Shown: in pieces, positions 14,575 to 21,900 of the stretch
How positions within the stretch are numbered: position 1 is the stretch's first letter
How the letters are laid out: every line of letters begins with the position of its first letter
Assembly: GCA_964577365.1 (NCBI GenBank)
Contig: CAZNYP010000003.1
Coordinates: 1-64,000 of the forward strand
Reading direction: 5' to 3'
Source: JAGOVB01 sp964577365
GTDB taxonomy: Bacteria; Patescibacteriota; Minisyncoccia; Phycocordibacterales; PALSA-1337
DNA: 64,000 nucleotides
The notes under the pieces: generated by a model
Told to the model about the DNA's origin: nothing
Database searches by the model: none
Seen by the model: only the letters and a program-made list of their open reading frames with translations
Translations under genes and position numbers: made by a program

Positions 14575-14680
14575 TGTCTATATCGAGCATGCCTTGCTTT
14601 TGCATATCAAAAACGGTGGGGACGACGAATCCCACAAATATTCCAAGTAATGCAATGTACATAGTGAGTTCAATGAGCAT
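14549..14680 (-). CDS. Very small pilin-like membrane peptide
   Basis: 43 residues, MLIELTMYIALLGIFVGFVV and a short polar tail. LIEL followed by a hydrophobic helix copies the start of a mature pilin (xxLIEL), but no leader or GF cleavage site precedes it from this start; an in-frame ATG at 14740 adds 20 residues without a leader motif. It overlaps the end of the propeller gene by 11 nt. A truncated pilin or an assembly cofactor are both possible. Confidence 0.5.
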   Translation of the reverse strand: MLIELTMYIALLGIFVGFVVPTVFDMQKQGMLDIDNVIYEYKK

Positions 14681-15710
14681 ATGAAAAATGAATACTTTGT
14701 ACCCCACTACGCAGGCCGACGATGAGCGTATTTTTGTCACATGCGAGTGACACAGGAGTATCTGGAAGTGAAATATTGTATAGATGTGTAAAAGGTTTTT
14801 TCCAGACCTGCAGATCTTTTGCAGCTACAAAGAGTAGGTCTCCACTGGATACCAGTCCGTATACTCCAGATCCAATATCGACCGATGTGGAGCCGAGTAG
14901 GAATAGCTCGTGATTTGCTTTGCTATTGAACCCCCCTACCGTACGACCAAAATATCTGTCACGTACGACCTTCCCCTCCTGCGTCTCCCAGCCAGAGGGT
15001 GAAAAATACGAAGTGGTAGTAGCGATCATGTGCAATTGATTTACATTTGAGGCAGCTATATATAATGTATTTTCTTTGTATATATCATTTATCTGCGAAT
15101 CAGTTTCATAAAAAGAAAGTGGGGTGAGATGTCTATTTAAAACAGCGAGCTCTGGACCATAGGCTTTTTCTGCACCAATGTATACCCGATCATCATGAAA
15201 ATAGACTGCGTTCCCGGTACTCGCGAACTTGTACGCCCCACTCGTATATGGAACAAATATATTTGTAAGATCTATTTTCTGTATCTGCGAGTTCACGCTC
15301 GTATTTGCGACATACGCAGTATTGCGCACGATAGCGATGTCACGCAGCCCAGGACCAGTCGTGAGTGCCGCTTCTACGGCTCCGTCTTTTAAAATATACA
15401 GATCCGGATCACTTGGTGTCGTCGTATCTGAGGTAACAAATGTATATCCACCTCTCTGTAGTGCTGAGGTCACCCCAGACAGCCTGACAAAACTCGACGA
15501 GGCCACACTGTGGCGACTATCCAAAAAGCACACATCATCCCCCTCTCTACTTTTGTCCAAGACCAGTTTGTTGATCGTAGGGAGTGGATTGTTTTTGATT
15601 CTCTGGATGATCATGCGCGAAGCTTCGGAATACGAAAAAGCTACCGACAGGAGCAAAGTCGTGATAGTGAGCGCGATCACTGCTTCGAGTACAGAGAATC
15701 CTTTATACAT
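14670..15710 (-). CDS. Pseudopilin with large beta-propeller-like C-terminal domain
   Basis: 346 residues. MYKG then FSVLEAVIALTITTLLLSVAFS is a clean prepilin leader with Glu at +5. From about residue 75 the chain has repeats of about 40 residues of the type LRDIAIVRNTAYVANT, VYFHDDRVYIGAE, INDIYKENTLYIAAS, YGLVSSGDLLFVAAKDL and SLACDKNTLIVGLRS, the strand pattern of LVIVD/PQQ-like propellers. So a propeller is displayed on a pilus subunit, probably at the tip. It overlaps pilC (8 nt). Confidence 0.8.
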   Translation of the reverse strand: MYKGFSVLEAVIALTITTLLLSVAFSYSEASRMIIQRIKNNPLPTINKLVLDKSREGDDVCFLDSRHSVASSSFVRLSGVTSALQRGGYTFVTSDTTTPSDPDLYILKDGAVEAALTTGPGLRDIAIVRNTAYVANTSVNSQIQKIDLTNIFVPYTSGAYKFASTGNAVYFHDDRVYIGAEKAYGPELAVLNRHLTPLSFYETDSQINDIYKENTLYIAASNVNQLHMIATTTSYFSPSGWETQEGKVVRDRYFGRTVGGFNSKANHELFLLGSTSVDIGSGVYGLVSSGDLLFVAAKDLQVWKKPFTHLYNISLPDTPVSLACDKNTLIVGLRSGVQSIHFSYAH

Positions 15711-16740
15711 GCTGGGTAATAGAATAAAGCGGAGTAATCATCGAGAAAGAGATAAAGCCGACCAGTCCTCCCATGACGAGCATCGAGAGTGGCTCGATCA
15801 TCGTCGTGATCCGTTTGGTAAGTATTGAGAATTTTTCTCGGTATATCTCTTCTATCTTTTTCGAGACGAGGGCGAGTTTTCCCGAAGACTCACCGATCAT
15901 GACCATGTCGATGACTTCGCTCGGGTACATCCGGGCAATGCATTCTGAAAATGTAAGGCCTTTGGCCACGAGGATCGATGCGTCGAGTAGTTTCTTTTTG
16001 AAAACAATAGACGATTCCATCGTAGCGCATTCATAGCAGGCAACATCGAGCCCTATCCCCGACTCCATATACGAAGCAAAGCGAGAAAAATGTGTGGTTA
16101 CTTTTTGATAGAGGTACCAGTCTCTAATGAGAGGAATGTATAGCAAATACTTTTCCAACTTTTTTCTCCATATCCAGACCATAGAGAAAATCAAAACAAT
16201 AATAGATATCATCACCCACCAATAATCTCCGAGTGTATTGCTCACAAATATCACAGACCGAGTTGTGAGTGGTAGTGTCATCTTCATCCCTGTAAACAAT
16301 GGCATCATTTTGGGAAAAATATACATGACCAAAAACAGCACGATACCAGATGTAGCGAGGAGGAGGATGCACGGGTACATGAGTGAGGTGAGAATCTTTG
16401 CACGGAGTTCTTTTGCAGAATAGAGAGTCTGGGCTATGTCTTCGCATGCCTGACTCATACTCCCTGTTTTTTCTCCTTGGGCAATACGTGAGACGATGTG
16501 CTGATTGATTTTTCGTTCGCTCAGGATCTGCGAGAAGCTTTTTCCATTTTCAAACTCAGGTAAAATATCTGCGCGCATGATGCGAAGTGCCTGAGCAAGC
16601 GTGATATGCGCCGAGAGCAAGTATCCCAATCGGTCATAAAAAGCTGTTTCGGCCAAGTACGCGTTCGGCTTCTGCCCAATCTGTTTCGCCAGACTGTACA
16701 AGTGTGCGCATTTTTTCTGTAAGCGTGATATATGGTTCAT
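15703..16740 (-). CDS. pilC: Type IV pilus inner-membrane platform protein PilC/GspF
   Basis: 345 residues with the duplicated T2SF domain: LGYLLSAHITLAQALRIM ... RIAQGEKTGSMSQACEDIAQ in the first half and FSRFASYMESGIGLDVACYE ... MVMIGESSGKLALVSKKIEE in the second, with three membrane segments. PilC anchors the assembly ATPase at the membrane. Its predicted start lies 107 nt inside the end of pilB. No later ATG before residue 50 would preserve the domain, so the long overlap looks real, or else a GTG/TTG start is used. Confidence 0.92.
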   Translation of the reverse strand: MNHISRLQKKCAHLYSLAKQIGQKPNAYLAETAFYDRLGYLLSAHITLAQALRIMRADILPEFENGKSFSQILSERKINQHIVSRIAQGEKTGSMSQACEDIAQTLYSAKELRAKILTSLMYPCILLLATSGIVLFLVMYIFPKMMPLFTGMKMTLPLTTRSVIFVSNTLGDYWWVMISIIVLIFSMVWIWRKKLEKYLLYIPLIRDWYLYQKVTTHFSRFASYMESGIGLDVACYECATMESSIVFKKKLLDASILVAKGLTFSECIARMYPSEVIDMVMIGESSGKLALVSKKIEEIYREKFSILTKRITTMIEPLSMLVMGGLVGFISFSMITPLYSITQHV

Positions 16741-17581
16741 CTTTTATTTTTAATTCATAAATAGCGGTGCGACCTTCATAATTTTCACCGACACGTCGCC
16801 GTACGAGTCGTTGTGCGAGAGCGATGAGCATCACCGCTCGGAGCTGATAGTCTGCGATACCCATATCGATGAGACGATGGTAGACGGCGTCGGCAGACTC
16901 GGTGTGAATGGTAGAGAGGACGATGTGTCCGGTGAGTGCTGCATTTACCGCCACCTGGGCCGTCTCTGTATCGCGAATTTCGCCGATCATAATGACATCC
17001 GGATCCTGGCGCAAGATGGCACGCAAACCGCTTGCAAACGTGATATGTCCATGTCGGATCTGTATCTGACGCACACCGGGTAGTGTGTACTCGACCGGGT
17101 CTTCGATGGTCACGATCACTTTTTGTTGCGCGACGAATTGAGAAAGTAATGTATAGAGTGTCGTCGTCTTTCCTGATCCTGTCGGACCCGAGACGAGGAT
17201 GAGTCCCCTATCGCGATCAACAATCTTTCTAATATCTGATTCTTCCAGAGTAGAAGAGTCCAGCGTCTTTTCTTTTTTGCGGAGAAGTCGTAGGACAGAG
17301 TTCTGCCCATATATAGTCGGTAGCACCGATGCACGTACATCCACCGTATCTGTTGCCCACCTGCCGTCTTGTGGTTTGAAATGTTCGTCCACTCGCATCC
17401 CTGCGAGGATTTTTATTCGGGCGATGAGCTCGTGATGACGATCGAGTGAATATGTAGTAGCCGGACACATCACCCCATCGATCCGATAGCGTACATGCAC
17501 ATCGTGTTCATGCGGATCTATATGAATATCCGAAGCACGGGTGATGTATGCGTGATGGATCAGGGTGTCTATGTCGGGCAT
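16634..17581 (-). CDS. pilB: Type IV pilus assembly ATPase PilB/GspE
   Basis: 315 residues, starting with the N2 domain (ASDIHIDPHEHDVHVRYRIDG). Walker A is SGPTGSGKTTTLYTL, the Asp box IEDPVEYTLPG, Walker B DPDVIMIGEIRD and the His box GHIVLSTIHTE. The CxxC zinc region and the N1 domain of PilB are missing, making it shorter than the usual 560 residues. TATACT (complement of 17588-17593) is 6 nt from ATG 17581, so the long upstream extension is not translated. It is the first gene of the pilus operon. Confidence 0.93.
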   Translation of the reverse strand: MPDIDTLIHHAYITRASDIHIDPHEHDVHVRYRIDGVMCPATTYSLDRHHELIARIKILAGMRVDEHFKPQDGRWATDTVDVRASVLPTIYGQNSVLRLLRKKEKTLDSSTLEESDIRKIVDRDRGLILVSGPTGSGKTTTLYTLLSQFVAQQKVIVTIEDPVEYTLPGVRQIQIRHGHITFASGLRAILRQDPDVIMIGEIRDTETAQVAVNAALTGHIVLSTIHTESADAVYHRLIDMGIADYQLRAVMLIALAQRLVRRRVGENYEGRTAIYELKIKDEPYITLTEKMRTLVQSGETDWAEAERVLGRNSFL

Positions 17582-17587
17582 AGAGAC

Positions 17588-17753
17588 AGTATATAAACTG
17601 GGAGATAAAATATTTATAAAAAAATAATAAAATCTTTCTAAAATTCTCGACAGTTGTCCACAAGTTATAACCACTTGTCGAATATCTATATACGTGGTAC
17701 ATTCACAATCGGACACAGGTCCTAAACACAACCTTCAACTCTGAAATACGCAG
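17588..17753. promoter_or_regulatory. Divergent promoter region, pilB and the 17754 gene
   Basis: Leftward -10 TATACT (17588-17593) for pilB. Rightward TTGTCG (17675-17680), 17 bp, TACATT (17698-17703) for the islet gene. Between them lies an AT-rich block, AAAATCTTTCTAAAATTC (17630-17647), then TTGTCCACA and AACCAC, a layout repeated at 35275-35360. Confidence 0.5.
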
Positions 17754-18446
17754 ATGTCGAAAGATATTCCGCAACTACTCCGTCATGCCTGCGAAGGCAT
17801 CGAACTAACCTTTGTGTGCGGCCCCTGCTGTGGTGGAAAGACCACGTTGACAGGAATCGCAACAATGTTACTTGCTCCGTTTGGCACACTGATGCTGGAC
17901 ACGAGCAGTGTCATCGGTTACGAGAAGCGTCGCAAGACGCAGCTTGGGAAAGTATTCGCACTTTGCGAACGAAAAGTCGGGCCGGCCGCATTGATGCCGG
18001 ACCTGGAAACCATGCAAGCGATCGCCAAACATATCAGGATGGCTCGCCGAAGAGGATTCACTCGGATTCTCGTGGTCGGTACACCCCGCACCGAGCAACA
18101 AGCCGAGTGGATCGTGGATTCAGAAATCGACTACAATGCCATTCATCTGAGATCTACTCCCGAGCGTCTCAAGCGAAATCTAGAGCGCAGGAAGCGGTCC
18201 GATGACAAGTGGTTCCCCGAAAGGATGAACATCTATAACACGATGACCGTCCCGGCATTTGACCTACTGGAAGTCGGGTGCCCGAGCAACCAGTACATCA
18301 CTGTGGATATCGGCTCTCCCAGTGATACCATCCTGTCCATCGCCGGACTTTGCCTTCGTTGGGATTCTCCGAGTATTGGCGAGATCGTCAAACACATCAA
18401 CTCCAGGACTCACCCTGCAGTTCAGAAGATCGCCGCACTTACATAG
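17754..18446 (+). CDS. P-loop NTPase, adenylate-kinase-like, single-gene islet
   Basis: 230 residues. Walker A is FVCGPCCGGKTTLTGIA (GxxxxGKT). DTSSVIGYEKRRKTQLGK sits where adenylate kinases have their NMP-binding helix, FTRILVVGTPRTEQQAEWI matches the core strand, and RLKRNLERRKRSDDKWFPER gives the arginine-rich lid side. It is probably a nucleoside or other small-molecule kinase, substrate unknown. The coding sequence is more GC-rich than its pilus neighbours. Promoter with a -35, a leader of about 45 nt and a hairpin at the 3' end mark it as a separate transcription unit next to an assembly gap. Confidence 0.75.
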   Translation: MSKDIPQLLRHACEGIELTFVCGPCCGGKTTLTGIATMLLAPFGTLMLDTSSVIGYEKRRKTQLGKVFALCERKVGPAALMPDLETMQAIAKHIRMARRRGFTRILVVGTPRTEQQAEWIVDSEIDYNAIHLRSTPERLKRNLERRKRSDDKWFPERMNIYNTMTVPAFDLLEVGCPSNQYITVDIGSPSDTILSIAGLCLRWDSPSIGEIVKHINSRTHPAVQKIAALT

Positions 18447-18495
18447 CGGCACAGCTCCAACCGATTCCCGNNNNNNNNNNCGACAGGAGTCCTGC

Positions 18496-18517
18496 GGGGT
18501 TGGGGTTTGGGTTGGGG
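18496..18517 (+). other. G-quadruplex-forming motif
   Basis: Runs GGGG, GGGG, GGG and GGGG separated by loops of 2, 3 and 2 T, the canonical G3+N1-7 pattern, 15 bp after an assembly gap. Confidence 0.7.
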
Positions 18518-18659
18518 TTGACGATTGAACCTGCGAGTAGGGATGCGAAGCGCAATTCGAGTCACGAATTTTTGGGGTTGAGATTTTAAACGCTGTAGCT
18601 CATCAATGAGCAGAACCGGTATAAAATAATACTTTATATTAAACCTAATGTCAAAGTGA

Positions 18660-18688
18660 TTGACATTCCCTCCTAAATTTGATTAAAT
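18660..18688 (+). promoter_or_regulatory. Promoter of typA
   Basis: TTGACA (18660-18665), 17-bp spacer, TTAAAT (18683-18688), leaving a leader of about 45 nt that contains a terminator-like hairpin. Confidence 0.6.
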
Positions 18689-18696
18689 TGTCCTAC

Positions 18697-18730
18697 AAAC
18701 CTCAGTTCGGGGTTTCTCTTTTATTTATAG
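18697..18730 (+). terminator. Terminator-like hairpin in the typA leader (possible attenuator)
   Basis: AAACCTC, loop AGTTC, GGGGTTT then CTCTTTTATTTAT, 10 bp before the typA ATG and downstream of its predicted promoter. It could attenuate typA, or end stray transcription if the true promoter differs. Confidence 0.5.
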
Positions 18731-18739
18731 AAAAAACAC

Positions 18740-20527
18740 ATGGAAATACGAAACATAGCGATTATCGCACACGTGGACCACGGCAAAACAACCCTTACTG
18801 ACGCAATCATGACCCAGTGTGGTCACGGTGACGACGGAACAATGGACTCAAACGCTCTCGAACAAGAGCGCGGTATTACCATTTACGCAAAAAACACCTC
18901 TGTTCAGTACAAAGGTACAAAGATCAACATCGTCGACACTCCAGGACACGCCGACTTTGGTTCTGAAGTAGAACGAGTTCTTCGATCGATCGACACCGTG
19001 CTCCTCGTCGTGGATGCTCAGGAAGGCCCTATGCCACAGACTCGTTTCGTACTAAAAAAATCTCTCGAGCTCGGACTAAAGCCTATCGTCATCATCAACA
19101 AGATCGACAAACCTGCAGCAAATCCAGCGGCAGCGCATGAGATGGTACTCGAACTCTTCCTCGAGCTCGGTGCAAACGACTCACAGATCGACTTCCCTAC
19201 GGTTTACGCAATTGGACGACAAGGTATCGCAAAGATGAATCTCACTGATGACTCAAAAGACCTCACTCCGCTCCTCGATTGTATTTTGGCACACGTAAAG
19301 CCAGCAAACACTCCAGAGCAAGCAAATCTTCCTCTCAAGGCTCAGGCGTTCAACCTCGGCTACGACAACTTCCTCGGACGTCTCGCTGCATGCCGTATTT
19401 ACGATGGAGTGATAAAGGATGGCCAGTCTCTATACCTTAAAACTATCGATGGAAAAACTGTTCCAGGAAAAATCACCAAACTATTTACATACGAAGGAAA
19501 AAAGCGTGTTGAAACAAAAGAAGCAGCAGCTGGAGACATTGTAATGGTTGCCGGTTTCCCTGAAATCTTTATCGGAGAGACTATCGTCGACAATACAGAG
19601 ACCGCAGCGCTCGCAGCGATCAAGATCGATGAACCTACGATCTCCCTCGGTTTCCTCGTAAACAACTCACCATTTGCAGGACGTGAAGGAAAATTCGTCA
19701 CCGGACGACAGATCCGTGAACGATTGGAAAAAGAACTCGAGATCAACGTCGGTCTCAAGGTAGATTTTTCAAATGCTGATTTCTACAAAGTCTACGGTCG
19801 TGGAGAACTCCACATCGCAGTACTCCTCGAAAATATGCGACGTGAAGGATATGAGCTACAGGTATCACAGCCTCAGGTAATCATAAAAGACATTGATGGA
19901 GTAAAATCAGAGCCATTCGAAGAGCTCACGATCGATATCCCAGAAGAATTTTCTGGTGCTATCATCGAAAAACTCGGCAAGCGAAAAGCAATCATGACCG
20001 ATATGAAGACCAAAGAAGGTCAGGTACGTATGCTTTTTGAAATCCCTACTCGAGGGCTCCTCGGATACCGCGGTGCATTCGTGATCGACACAAAAGGAGA
20101 AGGAATCCTCGCTTCACGCTTTATCGACTTTAAACCATATGCAGGAGCTATCGAAAAACACCAGACTGGATCGATGTCATCGATGGTAGCTGGAAAAGCC
20201 CTCGCCTTTGCCCTCTGGAACCTCCAGGATCGAGGACGACTCTATATCGAGCCAGGAACTGATGTATACGCAGGAATGGTCGTAGGAGACACCTCAAAGG
20301 GTGAGGATATGGATGTAAACCCATGTAAAGGAAAAGCGCTGACTAACATGCGATCATCTGGAAACGACGAGCATATAATGCTCATCCCTGCGTGGAAAAT
20401 GGATATTGAAAAAGGTCTCGAAACTATGCGAGAAGATGAATACCTCGAAGTAACTCCGATCAACGTACGACTTCGAAAGAAACTTCTTACAGAAACAGAA
20501 CGAGCAAAGGCAAATAGAAAAGGATAA
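18740..20527 (+). CDS. typA: GTPase BipA/TypA, ribosome-associated translation factor
   Basis: 595 residues. G1 AHVDHGKTTL, G2 region RGITIYAKNTSV, G3 DTPGHADFG, G4 NKIDKPAA; then the EF-G-like domains II, III and V and the BipA-specific C-terminal domain (GRLYIEPGTDVYAGMVVGD ... NMRSSGNDEHIMLIPAWKM). BipA is an EF-G-like GTPase needed for ribosome assembly or translation under stress and cold. Full family length. The leader holds a terminator-like hairpin; no Shine-Dalgarno is visible (AAAAAACAC before ATG). Confidence 0.97.
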   Translation: MEIRNIAIIAHVDHGKTTLTDAIMTQCGHGDDGTMDSNALEQERGITIYAKNTSVQYKGTKINIVDTPGHADFGSEVERVLRSIDTVLLVVDAQEGPMPQTRFVLKKSLELGLKPIVIINKIDKPAANPAAAHEMVLELFLELGANDSQIDFPTVYAIGRQGIAKMNLTDDSKDLTPLLDCILAHVKPANTPEQANLPLKAQAFNLGYDNFLGRLAACRIYDGVIKDGQSLYLKTIDGKTVPGKITKLFTYEGKKRVETKEAAAGDIVMVAGFPEIFIGETIVDNTETAALAAIKIDEPTISLGFLVNNSPFAGREGKFVTGRQIRERLEKELEINVGLKVDFSNADFYKVYGRGELHIAVLLENMRREGYELQVSQPQVIIKDIDGVKSEPFEELTIDIPEEFSGAIIEKLGKRKAIMTDMKTKEGQVRMLFEIPTRGLLGYRGAFVIDTKGEGILASRFIDFKPYAGAIEKHQTGSMSSMVAGKALAFALWNLQDRGRLYIEPGTDVYAGMVVGDTSKGEDMDVNPCKGKALTNMRSSGNDEHIMLIPAWKMDIEKGLETMREDEYLEVTPINVRLRKKLLTETERAKANRKG

Positions 20528-20540
20528 ATATAAAAAGTTA

Positions 20541-20568
20541 GGGCCGTCGATGTAATCGACGGCCCTTT
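20541..20568. terminator. Bidirectional terminator between typA and the 20586 gene
   Basis: GGGCCGTCGAT (20541-20551), loop GTA, ATCGACGGCCC (20555-20565): 11-bp perfect stem. TTT follows rightward; a longer T-rich stretch (complement of 20527-20540) follows leftward. Confidence 0.85.
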
Positions 20569-20585
20569 CGCACCACTGAACAACT

Positions 20586-21023
20586 TTACGGAATGAGCTG
20601 GTTCACCTGAGCCAGGATCCAGGTACGGACTGCGATCCATTGCTCTGCCTGACGACGCTCGTCTACCTCAATAATTATGATCTTTTCCGGATCATCGTTT
20701 TCAGGCATTCGACTGCGAATTGAAGAGTCAATCAGGACAACTTGTCGCTTATTTGAATCCAAAAGAGGTATCCGCAATTCGGGGTACCATCCTAAAGGCA
20801 CGCTATCAATCCGAATGTTCACCCCTTTGGTCTGACGAACCTTCGTATGCCAGAAGTCATTATCCCTGACACTTTGATGTAACAAAACTTGGAAGTGCAG
20901 GCCCTTGATGCCAAAGACACAGCGTTCTGCCAATACCGCGGGGTATTCATTCAACTCACCCTGGACTTTTGCGTTCAATTTGTTTTGAAACACCGGATGA
21001 ATAAGTACTCTATCAATTCTCAC
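20586..21023 (-). CDS. Hypothetical protein, single-gene islet
   Basis: 145 residues from GTG 21023 (RIDRVLIHPVFQNKLNAKVQ). Soluble alpha/beta-like sequence with KIIIIEVDERRQAEQWIAVR near the end. I do not recognise it and see no catalytic signature. It has a consensus promoter (TTGACA, 18 bp, TATAAT at the complement of 21119-21148), a leader of about 90 nt and a perfect hairpin terminator. Neighbouring islets at 21216 and 21680 have the same plan in tandem. Confidence 0.65.
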   Translation of the reverse strand: MRIDRVLIHPVFQNKLNAKVQGELNEYPAVLAERCVFGIKGLHFQVLLHQSVRDNDFWHTKVRQTKGVNIRIDSVPLGWYPELRIPLLDSNKRQVVLIDSSIRSRMPENDDPEKIIIIEVDERRQAEQWIAVRTWILAQVNQLIP

Positions 21024-21118
21024 AGACTTTTCTTTCTACTTTGTTAACTCAAGTTATCTCATACAAGCATGCATCCGCATACCCAGAAATAAAATAAATA
21101 AGCCAACGTTCAATTTAT

Positions 21119-21148
21119 ATTATACCACCCAAACACCAATCTTGTCAA
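21119..21148 (-). promoter_or_regulatory. Canonical promoter of the 20586 islet gene
   Basis: Minus strand TTGACA (complement of 21143-21148), 18-bp spacer, TATAAT (complement of 21119-21124). The intergenic 21024-21118 is the untranslated leader. Confidence 0.7.
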
Positions 21149-21168
21149 ATGACTTTTTAACCGAGAGA

Positions 21169-21195
21169 AAAGCCGTCGGATGCACCGACGGCTTT
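21169..21195 (-). terminator. Terminator of the 21216 islet gene
   Basis: AAAGCCGTCGG, loop ATGCA, CCGACGGCTTT: 11-bp perfect stem. Leftward it is followed by TTCTCTC. Confidence 0.8.
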
Positions 21196-21215
21196 CAGTT
21201 TATCTACGAACAAGA

Positions 21216-21587
21216 TCAGTTCCCGTCGTGAGTAATGACCGCGTACAAATGGGTCCACACCCCATCTGAACGCACACCGGCACAATGAGCCGTGTGCCAA
21301 AAGGTTTTACCCCTGCTACGCGTTCCCCGAGCAAACCTCTCAAATCTCTTCGGGAACGTTTCTGGCGTTCCGTGGATGATTTCAAACTGGGGTCTGACCC
21401 CTGTACTGGGGTTAGGTTGATCACTCATAAGGAGAATTTCAATCTCATCGGAGTCGCCCAGCGTGGGCTTGATACTGACCCTCAAGTCAGTGATGAGTCC
21501 CGGGGCAATCCCTGCCTCCTGGATATGTTGGTTGACGTCCATCACCAAAGTAGCAACATTGGCGGAAGAGAAGAACTTTGCATTCAT
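21216..21587 (-). CDS. Hypothetical protein, single-gene islet
   Basis: 123 residues from ATG 21587 (MNAKFFSSANVATLVMDVNQ). A longer frame to 21644 would cross the promoter. The end KTFWHTAHCAGVRSDGVWTH has clustered His, Cys and Trp residues that might form a metal or active site, but I recognise no family. Promoter TTGACA (complement of 21618-21623), 16 bp, TAGATT (complement of 21596-21601); terminator at 21169-21195. Confidence 0.6.
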   Translation of the reverse strand: MNAKFFSSANVATLVMDVNQHIQEAGIAPGLITDLRVSIKPTLGDSDEIEILLMSDQPNPSTGVRPQFEIIHGTPETFPKRFERFARGTRSRGKTFWHTAHCAGVRSDGVWTHLYAVITHDGN

Positions 21588-21595
21588 ACAATTGG

Positions 21596-21623
21596 AATCT
21601 ACTATATTTTTGGTGCATGTCAA
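21596..21623 (-). promoter_or_regulatory. Promoter of the 21216 islet gene
   Basis: Minus strand TTGACA, 16-bp spacer, TAGATT, then 8 nt to the ATG at 21587. Confidence 0.55.
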
Positions 21624-21650
21624 CCAATACTCGATCAAATACACTCAGAA

Positions 21651-21676
21651 ACCCGGCGCCGTAATCGGCGCCGGGT
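21651..21676 (-). terminator. Terminator of the 21680 small membrane protein gene
   Basis: ACCCGGCGCCG, loop TAAT, CGGCGCCGGGT: 11-bp perfect GC-rich stem, followed leftward by TTCTGAGTGT. It begins 3 nt after the stop codon. Confidence 0.8.
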
Positions 21677-21679
21677 GGA

Positions 21680-21850
21680 TCACTGCCCAGAGAGTTTGTA
21701 GTCGATCTCCGACATTACCTCGCCCATTTCCCGGTCAAGCCAAGCAAAGTACATGTGGAGCAGGTACCCAAGGATGATGCCGACAACGAAGTAGAACATG
21801 GCGACAATGTGCTGTGTGTGGATATTCCTGCTCGGCGGATTGCCGAACAA
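21680..21850 (-). CDS. Small single-pass membrane protein, single-gene islet
   Basis: A frame too short for usual ORF lists. Read leftward it gives FGNPPSRNIHTQHIVAMF, then a membrane segment YFVVGIILGYLLHMYFAW and an acidic tail ending KLSGQ. I place the start at TTG 21850, about 14 nt after the predicted transcription start. An upstream ATT (21871) would lie before the transcript, and ATG 21799 would give 39 residues. Promoter TTGACG, 17 bp, TATAGT (about 21872-21900) and terminator 21651-21676 frame it exactly. Confidence 0.55.
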   Translation of the reverse strand: MFGNPPSRNIHTQHIVAMFYFVVGIILGYLLHMYFAWLDREMGEVMSEIDYKLSGQ

Positions 21851-21900
21851 CCAAATCCACTCGTTTTCAATACTATATTACCGAATCCATGGATCGTCAA

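Larger units (their letters stand above)
18447..18739. other. Non-coding stretch with assembly gap and G-rich tract
   Basis: Ten N at 18471-18480. Arms CCAAC (18457-18461) and GTTGG (18499-18503) flank the gap and could form the 3' hairpin of the upstream gene. Four G runs at 18496-18517 make a G-quadruplex motif. From 18590 on the sequence is AT-rich leader and promoter of typA. I see no coding frame. Confidence 0.6.

Noticed and set aside
18540..18600. Terminator at AATTCG/CGAATT near 18560
   Set aside because: Stem of only six AT-rich pairs with a short T run; too weak to call.
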